A stretch of 5,120 nt of DNA from the NCBI GenBank assembly GCA_937969125.1, contig CALBVA010000205.1, positions 1 through 5,120 on the forward strand. The letters are read 5' to 3'. Shown here piece after piece: positions 1 through 5,120 of the stretch. The notes under the pieces are model-generated. The model was not told the DNA's origin. It made no database searches and saw only the letters and a program-made list of their open reading frames with translations. Position numbers and translations under genes: made by a program. How positions within the stretch are numbered: the first letter of the stretch is position 1; each line of letters starts with the position of its first letter. This stretch comes from an uncultured Verrucomicrobiales bacterium. Lineage in GTDB: Bacteria > Verrucomicrobiota > Verrucomicrobiia > Verrucomicrobiales > Akkermansiaceae.

Positions 1-587
1 GCTGTTTCTTCGAAGGGGTTACCCTTGTCATCAATGACCGCCTTCAGGGCGAGAAGGAGGGATCCTTTGTTGCCGGTCTTTTGAAAGCAGAGAGCCCGGC
101 GATAAAGAGCTTCATGTCGGACTTGGGCATCCTTGGTCGTAGTGGCAACCACTTTGAACCACTTTGCTGCACTGCGCCACTTTTCACCCTGGAAGTCTTC
201 CGAGGCGAGATTCAGAGCGGAGGCCTCTACGAATTTTCCCTTCGTCCAATGAGTCGCAGCCGATTCAAAACATCTGCGGCTCGCCTTGATCTCACCAGTC
301 TGGCGGTAGCAAAGTCCGAGAAAATACCAGGAATTGAGCGCTTTCTCATCCTTCGGGTAGGCGCGGAGGAAGGCATCAAATTTTCGAGCCGCGAGGCGGT
401 AGGTCTCCTTTTTTTTAGCAGCCTCTTTTTCCTCATTGGCGGCATTGTAAAGCAGTGAGGCAAAGTCGAAGAGGTCACGGGAGGGCTTCGCCTTCAGCGG
501 CTCAACTTTCTCGACCACCGGAGGGGCCGGGGCATCCTGTGCGGATAGAGGAAGGAGTGCCATCAGCAAGAATAGGGGAGCCTTCAT
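1..587 (-). CDS. Secreted TPR-repeat protein, 3' part missing (YbgF/CpoB-like context)
   Basis: An open frame runs from an ATG at 587 off the left edge without a stop, giving 195 complete codons. Residues 1-16 form a signal peptide (MK, then a hydrophobic core ending in LSA before QD), so the protein is predicted to be periplasmic. A Pro/Lys/Glu-rich linker (about 17-36) follows. Helical repeats of TPR type start near residue 64: the repeat at about 64-112 has the usual pattern of a YP turn (77-78), WYFLGLCY (87-94) and TG (97-98), and two looser helical pairs lie at about 120-152 and 155-184. It is the third gene of the exbB-exbD cluster, starting 3 bases after the exbD stop, with a good ribosome binding site inside the exbD end. 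TPR proteins next to Tol/Exb channels (CpoB/YbgF in Tol-Pal loci) tie the motor to envelope processes. That role here is inferred from position, because the C-terminus is outside the window and general TPR proteins look alike. A run of eight A on the coding strand (409-416) sits in the Lys-rich segment at 58-60. Confidence 0.85.
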   Translation of the reverse strand, partial: MKAPLFLLMALLPLSAQDAPAPPVVEKVEPLKAKPSRDLFDFASLLYNAANEEKEAAKKKETYRLAARKFDAFLRAYPKDEKALNSWYFLGLCYRQTGEIKASRRCFESAATHWTKGKFVEASALNLASEDFQGEKWRSAAKWFKVVATTTKDAQVRHEALYRRALCFQKTGNKGSLLLALKAVIDDKGNPFEET

Positions 588-590
588 ATC

Positions 591-1031
591 TTAACTTCCG
601 TTTTTAATTTTCGTGGCGAAGCCGATGTTCCAGATGCCCGCTTTTCTGACCACATCCACTAGCTCGATCGCTTCTTGGTAGGTCACATTGGCATCGCCGC
701 GGATGCGGACCGGCTGTCGGTCCGCTCCGCCGGTGTTTGCAAGTTCCGAGGCTTTTACAATACGCTCCAATTTTGCCTTCAGTTGCTCCTTCGTATAGAC
801 CTCACCACTGATCGAAATGACTCCCTCGGAGGTGAGGTTGATCACGATCTCATTCGCCACCCGGGACTGCTCAGAGCCTTCAGTTGCGGTCGGCACCGAG
901 ACATCGAGGTCCTTCTCTTTCTCGGTGATTTGGTAAGTCACCAGGAAGAAGATGAGTAGCAGAAAGACGATATCAATCATAGGCGCGAGCTGGAAGCTGG
1001 CCGGTGGCGGACTGTTATCGCGGATTTTCAT
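591..1031 (-). CDS. exbD: Biopolymer transporter ExbD/TolR family protein
   Basis: This 146-residue protein has the normal length and layout of ExbD/TolR. A short cytoplasmic N-terminus is followed by one transmembrane helix at about 17-35 and a periplasmic domain to the end. The family signature is clear: F13-x-L15-x-P17-M18-I19-D20-I21-V22-F23-L24-L25, with D20 at the position of the conserved membrane aspartate (Asp25 of E. coli ExbD) that is protonated during the motor cycle. The periplasmic part ends with the usual V(R/K)I.GD and Y..(A/V)…LVD.VRKAGI pattern (about residues 108-136). With ExbB it forms an inner-membrane channel that uses proton motive force to drive TonB- or Tol-type work on the outer membrane. 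The sequence alone does not decide between ExbD and TolR roles. The gene starts 12 bases after the exbB stop, with no visible Shine-Dalgarno sequence, so translation may depend on coupling to exbB. Confidence 0.93.
   Translation of the reverse strand: MKIRDNSPPPASFQLAPMIDIVFLLLIFFLVTYQITEKEKDLDVSVPTATEGSEQSRVANEIVINLTSEGVISISGEVYTKEQLKAKLERIVKASELANTGGADRQPVRIRGDANVTYQEAIELVDVVRKAGIWNIGFATKIKNGS
595..599 (-). promoter_or_regulatory. Ribosome binding site of the TPR gene
   Basis: Read on the minus strand this is GGAAG, ending 7 bases before the ATG at 587. It lies within the last codons of exbD. It supports the chosen start and suggests translational coupling between exbD and the TPR gene. 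It is the only clear Shine-Dalgarno-like match in this three-gene cluster. Confidence 0.5.
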
Positions 1032-1043
1032 CGGAGTGAAATA

Positions 1044-1799
1044 TTAGTGGATGATCTCGGAAGCCTCGCTTTTCTTCTCAGCCAGCTGACCTCCCACCAG
1101 AGCCAGGATGTGGGTTCCCGCAGCCTCCAGCTCAGCCGTGTGTCGCTGCACCCGACCACGGAAAAAGGAATAGAAAGTCATCGCCACGATACTAATCACC
1201 AGCCCGGCAGCGGTCGTAATGAGTGCCTCCCACACGCCCTCGGCGAGTTCTAGTTGTTGGGTGCCTTCGATCTTGCCGTTCGCGATTTCCATGAAGGATT
1301 TGATCATCCCGATCACTGTTCCGAGCAGCCCGACCATGGGGGCAATTCCACCAATGTCTGCGAGATAGCTGATGCGCTGGGTGAGGATTCCGGCCTGGCG
1401 ATTTCCTTCCGCTTCCGCCACTTCGCGCATCTCCACCTGCGTCGCGCCGGGGTTCTTTGTTAGGAAATCGAGACTCTTCTGCGTCACTCGTGCTACCGAT
1501 TCATTCCGTCGGTGGCAGTAAGCAATGAGCCCCAGATAATCCCGCTTCCGGATCATCGCCTCAGCAGCATTCATAAATTTATTCGTCACTACCGTGCTCC
1601 GGCGCAGCGTCAGGAAATAGAGCAGGACCATGATCAGGGTGAAGATCGAGAGCCCCACGAGAGCGATCATCACGTAGCCGCCCTTAGAAAGGATATCGAC
1701 CAACGACAGCTCCTTCAGTTGGCTCGCCGAGTCCGGAGCAGCCATCGCGAGGGAGGGAATGAGCGCCATCAGGAGCGCCAGCAGGAAGGGATTCTTCAT
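1044..1799 (-). CDS. exbB: MotA/TolQ/ExbB family proton channel protein with signal peptide
   Basis: This 251-residue protein is the channel-forming partner of ExbD in the inner membrane. Residues 1-20 look like a cleavable signal peptide ending in AMA before AP, which E. coli ExbB and TolQ lack. A short periplasmic stretch follows, then three membrane helices at about 41-63, 149-170 and 191-213, with a charged cytoplasmic loop between the first two. The family motifs are present. GLLGTVIGMI (157-166) has T161 at the position of the pore threonine T148 of E. coli ExbB, and EALITTAAGL (191-200) has T196 at the position of T181. The gene is first in a minus-strand operon with exbD and a secreted TPR gene. 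The start at 1799 is chosen because the signal peptide begins there; the upstream bases CCTAACAATTC contain no clear ribosome binding site. It could equally be named tolQ, since family membership is certain but the coupled system is not. Confidence 0.93.
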   Translation of the reverse strand: MKNPFLLALLMALIPSLAMAAPDSASQLKELSLVDILSKGGYVMIALVGLSIFTLIMVLLYFLTLRRSTVVTNKFMNAAEAMIRKRDYLGLIAYCHRRNESVARVTQKSLDFLTKNPGATQVEMREVAEAEGNRQAGILTQRISYLADIGGIAPMVGLLGTVIGMIKSFMEIANGKIEGTQQLELAEGVWEALITTAAGLVISIVAMTFYSFFRGRVQRHTAELEAAGTHILALVGGQLAEKKSEASEIIH

Positions 1800-1860
1800 G
1801 AATTGTTAGGTGACAGCTTAGCGGGGGATCATTGCGGTGCAAGTGCAGGAAAAACCGCTT

Positions 1861-1889
1861 TTTATAGCGCTGAGCACCGTAACCAAATG
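1861..1889 (-). promoter_or_regulatory. Possible promoter of the exbB-exbD-TPR operon
   Basis: On the minus strand TATAAA (1861-1866) resembles a -10 box. A 17-base spacer places CATTTG (1884-1889) at -35, a weak match. Transcription would start near 1854 and give a leader of about 55 bases, whose first part can form a small 5-bp stem (1834-1838 with 1854-1858). It is the best-looking -10 in the divergent region, but the poor -35 keeps confidence low. Confidence 0.3.
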
Positions 1890-1899
1890 GCTGGTTGCG
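1878..1899. repeat. 8-bp inverted repeat in the divergent exbB/uvrC region
   Basis: Bases 1878-1885 (CGTAACCA) face 1892-1899 (TGGTTGCG) across a 6-base loop. All eight positions pair as RNA on the plus strand, one of them a G-U pair. It covers the proposed -35 region of the exbB promoter and lies 50 bases before the uvrC start, so it could be an operator or a uvrC leader hairpin. There is no U-tract, so it is not a terminator. It is short enough to be chance. Confidence 0.3.
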
Positions 1900-1948
1900 C
1901 AGTCCCTACCGCTGGATTACGTCTCTTCAGCCTCGCGTCTCTCAGTCA

Positions 1949-3508
1949 ATGTCCGCCCTCCCCGAACTCCGTGCCCGCCTTTCCCAGGTCTCTCATAAGC
2001 CGGGCGTCTACCTGCACAAAGATCGACTGGGCTCCATCATCTATGTTGGAAAAGCACGGGATCTTCGAAAGCGGCTCAGCTCCTACTTCATGCCCTCTGG
2101 GAAAAAGCGTGCCGATCGTAAGACCCGGGCTCTCATTGACTCCATCTGCGACTTCGAAGTCCATGAAGTCCGCAACGAACAGGAGGCCCTCCTTCTCGAG
2201 GGAAAGCTCATCAAGCAATACCGCCCGCGCTACAATGTCTCCTTTCGTGACGATAAGCGCTTCCTCCTGGTGAAAGTAAACCCCGATGATCCCTGGCCGA
2301 AGTTCACCACCACTCGCCTTAAAAAATCGGACAATGCGCGCTACTTCGGCCCCTTCGCTCACTCCGGTGCCCTTCGCGCCACCGTGGCCTGGCTGAATAA
2401 AGAGTTTGGCCTCCGCAGCTGTCGCCCGCTCAATCCCGGCGAGCACGAATACAAGCATTGCAATGCTGATGTCATCCGCAACTGCACCGCCCCCTGCATC
2501 GGAAAGATCACCCGCGAAGATTATCTGCAGCACATCGATGAAGCCTGCGAGCTCCTCTCCGGAAAGGGTAAACGCGAACGCCTCAAGGGCCTGCAGTCCG
2601 AGATGGAACAGGCCGCGATAAAGCTCGATTTTGAAAAGGCCGCCCGCCTCCGGGATGTCATCCATAACATGGAGCGCGCTCTCAGTCCGACTCGTCAATT
2701 TACTCGTGGCCGCGGTGTCCCCACTACCGTGAAGCCCACCGAGGACCTCGCCGAGCTGGGCGATTGGCTCTCGCTCGATGGCCCGCCCGTCATCATGGAG
2801 TGCTTTGATATTTCTAATATCTCCTCCACCCACATCGTCGCTTCCATGGTCCGGTTTAAGGACGGCTTACCGGATAATCAAAATTACCGCCGCTACCGCA
2901 TCAAGACCGTCGAAGGTCAGGATGACTTCGCGAGTATGGCCGAGGTCGTCCGCCGCCGATACGGGCGTATCCTGAAAGAAAACATGGAGGCCAATCCCGA
3001 AGTCGCCGAGTCCAGCCAAGAAAGCGCGGTGGAAACCCTCCGGCGTCTCGCCGCCGAGGGTAAAAGCCCCATCACTTTGCCGGACCTCGTTATCGTTGAT
3101 GGAGGAAAGGGCCAGCTCAGCGTCTCCGTTGCGGAACTTCAGCGTCTCGGGCTTGAAGGCCTCCCCATCGTGGGCCTCGCCAAACAGCGTGAGGAAATCT
3201 TCTTCCCACAGGAGAGCGAGCCCGTCCTCATCCCGCACGATCGCGGCGCCCTGAAGCTCATGCAGCGCATTCGCGATGAAGCCCACCGCTTCGCCAATGG
3301 TTACAATGAGCTCCTCCTCCGCAAGCGCGTCACCGAAAGCCTCCTCGATGACTGCCCCGGAATCTCACCCGCTAAGAAAAAGGCCCTCTTGAAAAAATTC
3401 GGATCCGTGGCCCGCATCAAGGCCGCCTCCATCGAGCAAATCGCCGAACTCCGTGGCATCTCAGTCAAGTCCGCCGAGGAAATCCTCCGCTACCTGAAGT
3501 CGGTCTGA
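1949..3508 (+). CDS. uvrC: Excinuclease ABC subunit C (compact form)
   Basis: UvrC makes the 3' and 5' incisions around DNA damage after UvrA and UvrB have located it. The ATG at 1949 gives 519 residues; an in-frame TTG at 1895 would add 18 residues that do not resemble UvrC, and the family N-terminus fits the ATG. No clear ribosome binding site precedes it. Domains in order: a GIY-YIG nuclease at about 17-96 (GVY 19-21, IYVGK 31-35, R42 and E79 matching E. coli R42 and E76); four cysteines C158, C171, C179 and C183, matching the set reported to bind an iron-sulfur cluster in E. coli UvrC; a UVR motif for UvrB contact at about 207-242; an RNase H-like endonuclease at about 281-450 with D287 (ECFDIS), D326, D384 (VDGGKGQ) and H446, matching E. 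coli D399, D438, D466 and H538; and tandem helix-hairpin-helix DNA-binding motifs at about 463-517. Family members are usually near 600 residues; here about 110 are missing between the UVR motif and D287, while about 30 extra lie at 341-375. The reading frame is intact and all catalytic residues remain, so it is probably functional. Confidence 0.96.
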   Translation: MSALPELRARLSQVSHKPGVYLHKDRLGSIIYVGKARDLRKRLSSYFMPSGKKRADRKTRALIDSICDFEVHEVRNEQEALLLEGKLIKQYRPRYNVSFRDDKRFLLVKVNPDDPWPKFTTTRLKKSDNARYFGPFAHSGALRATVAWLNKEFGLRSCRPLNPGEHEYKHCNADVIRNCTAPCIGKITREDYLQHIDEACELLSGKGKRERLKGLQSEMEQAAIKLDFEKAARLRDVIHNMERALSPTRQFTRGRGVPTTVKPTEDLAELGDWLSLDGPPVIMECFDISNISSTHIVASMVRFKDGLPDNQNYRRYRIKTVEGQDDFASMAEVVRRRYGRILKENMEANPEVAESSQESAVETLRRLAAEGKSPITLPDLVIVDGGKGQLSVSVAELQRLGLEGLPIVGLAKQREEIFFPQESEPVLIPHDRGALKLMQRIRDEAHRFANGYNELLLRKRVTESLLDDCPGISPAKKKALLKKFGSVARIKAASIEQIAELRGISVKSAEEILRYLKSV

Positions 3509-4732
3509 TTACTTCCCGATGCAATAAAGCATCTCTTGGCGCTCACCCTCCTTCACATGCCCCACCCGTAGATAGAGTGCATCGCCCAACACCACTGGTG
3601 AGGCATAGGTGTCATCGCCCAGCTTGTTCTCCGCCACTTTTTCGAACTTCGCGCCCGCCTTAAAGACTGTCGTCGTCCCGTTCTTGATCGTCGCATAAAT
3701 GTGATCTCCTACCGCCAGCGGCGAAGCCATCACACCTCCTCTTCCCAATCTTTTCTTCCACTTCGTCTCGCCTGTTTTTGCGTCCCAGCAGAACGCAAAG
3801 CCCTGATCGGTTACCGCGTAAATCAGCCCCTTGTGAGAGAGGAGTGATTGCTCATAGCTCCGCTCGCGATTCTTCCAAACCACCTCGCTGCTCCCATCTG
3901 CCTTCACCCCGAGGGTTTCATTGTTCGGGAAGCCACCACTCGCGAAGACCATCTCATCCGTCCACACGATTGTTCCGCATGTCGCCTGCGGAGCATGCGG
4001 TGCCGTCCAGTTCTCTTTCCCATTCGCCGGATCGTAACTCCAGATTTTCCCCATTCCCGAGATCAGCAGCTGTTCCTTTCCCGCCACTTTCGCCACCACT
4101 GGCGAGGCCCAATTGTCGTGCCCGCCGCGCTCGATCCGCCACCGCTGCTCACCGGACTTAGCATCCAGTGAAACAAGGTAACCCTTCTCCTCGGTATCAC
4201 CCGCCACGATGAAACTTCCCTTCCAGAGCACCGGCGTCGATCCGTAGCCAAACGGCCGACCTGAGTCATAGTGCCCCGCCGTCTTCGTCCACAGAGTTTC
4301 GCCTTCTGGTGTTACCGCCGTCACTTTCACCTGATCCTTATTTTGGAAAGTCACCAGCACCGCGCTCCCCGTCCACTGCGGCGTCGCTGATGCCGCACTA
4401 TTCTCCCGATGTAGCTCCGTCGGAAAGCCCCCCTTGTGGATCACCTGCTTCCACACAATCTTTCCATCCTTCCGGTTCACTGCGATCAGCCACTGGAGTG
4501 CCTTGTCCTTCTCCGCCGTCGTCAAATAAATCCGCTCACCCACCACAATCGGTGTGGAATGCCCCCGGCCTGGGATCTTAGTCTTCCATCGCACATTCTT
4601 CTCCGCAGACCACTCCGTCACCGGCTTCGCATCCACCGCCGCGTGATTGTTCTTATCCGGCCCCCGCCACTGCGGCCAGTCGGCGGCGAAACTTGACGAT
4701 ACTAAAAGCAGGGAAAGACAGAAACTCTTCAT
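3509..4732 (-). CDS. Exported PQQ-like beta-propeller repeat protein
   Basis: This protein is 407 residues from the ATG at 4732. Residues 1-16 or 1-17 form a signal peptide (MKSF, hydrophobic core, SSFAA), and the mature protein begins DWPQWRGP, the entry motif of many planctomycete and verrucomicrobial propeller proteins. The rest consists of propeller blades. Strands of the type (S/A)(T/P)P(V/I)…(I/L)Y begin near 59, 117, 165, 209, 251, 295, 336 and 377. Between them are PQQ/BamB-like turns with D/G…G…W: NRKDGKIVW (86-94), TPEGETLW (141-148), DAKSGEQRW (190-198), DPANGKENW (234-242) and DAKTGETKW (317-325). This suggests seven or eight blades. No PQQ-dehydrogenase active-site features or haem motif are evident, so a binding or scaffold role outside the cytoplasm is more likely than catalysis; the ligand is unknown. 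In-frame ATGs at 4744 and 4780 exist, the latter with GGGAG three bases upstream, but they would put acidic residues before the signal peptide. The stop directly abuts the uvrC stop from the other strand. Confidence 0.9.
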   Translation of the reverse strand: MKSFCLSLLLVSSSFAADWPQWRGPDKNNHAAVDAKPVTEWSAEKNVRWKTKIPGRGHSTPIVVGERIYLTTAEKDKALQWLIAVNRKDGKIVWKQVIHKGGFPTELHRENSAASATPQWTGSAVLVTFQNKDQVKVTAVTPEGETLWTKTAGHYDSGRPFGYGSTPVLWKGSFIVAGDTEEKGYLVSLDAKSGEQRWRIERGGHDNWASPVVAKVAGKEQLLISGMGKIWSYDPANGKENWTAPHAPQATCGTIVWTDEMVFASGGFPNNETLGVKADGSSEVVWKNRERSYEQSLLSHKGLIYAVTDQGFAFCWDAKTGETKWKKRLGRGGVMASPLAVGDHIYATIKNGTTTVFKAGAKFEKVAENKLGDDTYASPVVLGDALYLRVGHVKEGERQEMLYCIGK

Positions 4733-4893
4733 GCTCCACACCATGCCGTCAATCCCGCTCAGGTCAATCCTCCCCTCCATGGTCTCCCGGCGTCCGCTCC
4801 GGAAAAAAACATCATTTAAAAATCACCGAAAGTCACCGTCGACACTACCACCGGAGTCGGGAATGAGGATAAGTCGGGAGGTGGGAGAAATCA

Positions 4894-4922
4894 TAGAGCA
4901 TGAATATCAAGTGCATTCTCTA
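4894..4922. repeat. Imperfect dyad upstream of the propeller gene, possible operator
   Basis: TAGAGCATG (4894-4902) and CATTCTCTA (4914-4922) are inverted copies, matching at eight of nine positions across an 11-base centre. Arm length and spacing resemble sites for dimeric regulators. It sits just downstream of the possible -10 box at 4924-4929, where repressor binding would block transcription of the propeller gene. No regulator gene is in the window. Confidence 0.3.
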
Positions 4923-4923
4923 A

Positions 4924-4954
4924 ATAATAATCTCGCGCTAACCTTCAGGATCAA
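4924..4954 (-). promoter_or_regulatory. Possible promoter of the propeller gene
   Basis: On the minus strand TATTAT (4924-4929) differs at one position from the -10 consensus. TTGATC (4949-4954) matches the -35 at four of six positions. The 19-base spacer is longer than ideal. The start site would be near 4917, leaving a leader of about 185 bases, which is long for a simple gene. Other AT-rich hexamers such as TATGAT (minus strand, 4890-4895) are alternatives without a good -35. Confidence 0.25.
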
Positions 4955-5031
4955 CTAAGCCACTCCCGACGAGGAAAAACCATCGCCCGCGCGGAGGGAA
5001 CCCTTAAAACCTTTCAATGGAGTCGCTAAGA

Positions 5032-5045
5032 CGGTGTTTGCACCG
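5032..5045. repeat. Small hairpin
   Basis: CGGTG (5032-5036) and CACCG (5041-5045) pair perfectly around the loop TTTG. With a 5-bp stem it is weak alone, but it lies 37 bases before the much stronger hairpin at 5083-5114 and could belong to the same structured leader. No U-tract follows on either strand. Confidence 0.3.
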
Positions 5046-5082
5046 CCGCTCCGGACACTTTGTTGCGTGTGTGCTACAAATT

Positions 5083-5114
5083 GCCGGTGCCTCGGATAAG
5101 TCCGGGGTGCCGGC
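5083..5114 (+). other. Strong 14-bp hairpin complete only in plus-strand RNA
   Basis: Bases 5083-5096 pair with 5101-5114 at all 14 positions around the four-base loop TAAG. Three pairs are G-U (5088-5109, 5089-5108, 5092-5105) and most others are G-C. On the minus strand those three become A-C mismatches, so the fold is stronger in a plus-strand transcript. The window ends six bases later (TACATT), so a following U-tract cannot be judged. It could be a leader hairpin or attenuator of a gene to the right, a terminator, part of a small RNA, or a copy of a dispersed hairpin repeat. It matches no riboswitch or RNA family that I recognise. Confidence 0.55.
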
Positions 5115-5120
5115 TACATT

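Larger units (their letters stand above)
4733..5120. other. Intergenic region without a convincing gene
   Basis: I see no supported coding region in these 388 bases. A plus-strand frame across 4647-4958 overlaps the propeller gene and translates to low-complexity basic sequence. A minus-strand frame enters from the right edge and stops at about 5004 after some 38 codons, with no recognisable motif. The left part should hold the leader and promoter of the propeller gene and includes an AT-rich patch at 4917-4931. The right part (about 5030-5114) carries two hairpins and may be the 5' region of a plus-strand transcript beyond the window. The 8-mer GTCGGGAG occurs at 4873-4880 and inverted at 4963-4970, with a 7-base copy at 4856-4862. 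Confidence 0.6.

Noticed and set aside
81..458. Plus-strand open frame of 125 codons
   Set aside because: It is antisense to the TPR gene, which has a signal peptide, repeat motifs, a ribosome binding site and operon position in its favour.
1512..2273. Plus-strand open frame of 253 codons across the exbB start and into uvrC
   Set aside because: It spans two certain genes in other frames and translates to compositionally odd His/Asp/Glu- then Ser/Pro-rich sequence without a domain.
1946..2833. Long minus-strand open frame (295 codons) opposite uvrC
   Set aside because: It is the antisense shadow of uvrC. It has no recognisable domain, and uvrC is unambiguous by its motifs.
3518..3533. Stem GATGC/GCATC with loop AATAAA near the uvrC stop as a terminator
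   Set aside because: It has only five pairs, no U-tract on either strand, and lies within the propeller coding sequence.
4647..4958. Plus-strand open frame of 103 codons
   Set aside because: It overlaps the 5' end of the propeller gene, has no ribosome binding site, and gives a low-complexity basic protein with no family resemblance.
5060..5100. Resemblance of GTGTGTGCTACAAA to the 16S rRNA stretch around CACACGTGCTACAA
   Set aside because: Only a short string matches, and the flanking sequence does not continue as rRNA.
4733..5120. Riboswitch or known small RNA in the right-hand intergenic region
   Set aside because: I checked by eye for TPP, cobalamin, SAM/SAH, fluoride, SRP RNA, tmRNA and RNase P RNA core motifs and found none, so only generic hairpins are reported.
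5004..5120. Minus-strand frame entering from the right edge as the tail of a gene
   Set aside because: It is only about 38 codons long, has no motif, and runs through the strong hairpin; a stretch open this long at an edge is expected by chance.

Overview
The window reads as a chromosomal housekeeping stretch from a moderately GC-rich Gram-negative bacterium, most likely a verrucomicrobial or planctomycetal (PVC) lineage. The lineage call is an inference. It rests on a secreted beta-propeller protein whose mature N-terminus begins DWPQWRGP, a hallmark of the many propeller proteins in those phyla, and on an ExbB-type channel protein with its own signal peptide, clustered with one ExbD and a secreted TPR protein. 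The weak Shine-Dalgarno signals before several genes fit but are not diagnostic.

Layout. From 1 to 1799, three genes run on the minus strand in the order exbB (1044-1799), exbD (591-1031) and a secreted TPR protein (1-587, cut by the left edge). The gaps of 12 and 3 bases indicate one operon, an inner-membrane proton channel plus a periplasmic repeat protein. From 1800 to 1948 lies a divergent intergenic region with a possible exbB promoter and a small dyad. From 1949 to 3508 on the plus strand is uvrC, the nucleotide-excision-repair incision nuclease. All its recognisable catalytic residues are present, but the protein is unusually compact because most of the region between the UVR motif and the C-terminal nuclease is missing. 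From 3509 to 4732 on the minus strand is an exported PQQ-like beta-propeller protein, convergent with uvrC; the two stop codons abut with no spacer. From 4733 to 5120 I see no convincing gene. It holds the probable promoter region of the propeller gene, an operator-like dyad, and at the right edge a strong 14-bp hairpin that is complete only in plus-strand RNA.

How the genes work together. ExbB and ExbD form a proton-driven motor that energises an envelope process (TonB-type uptake or Tol-type outer-membrane maintenance). The TPR protein is probably its periplasmic partner or a co-regulated envelope factor. UvrC acts in the cytoplasm with UvrA and UvrB, and its position here looks like simple adjacency. 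The propeller protein acts outside the cytoplasm and its function is unknown.

I found no mobile element, CRISPR array, tRNA, rRNA or clearly new multi-gene system. The items most worth a second look are the right-edge hairpin, the compact UvrC, and the zero-gap convergent gene pair.
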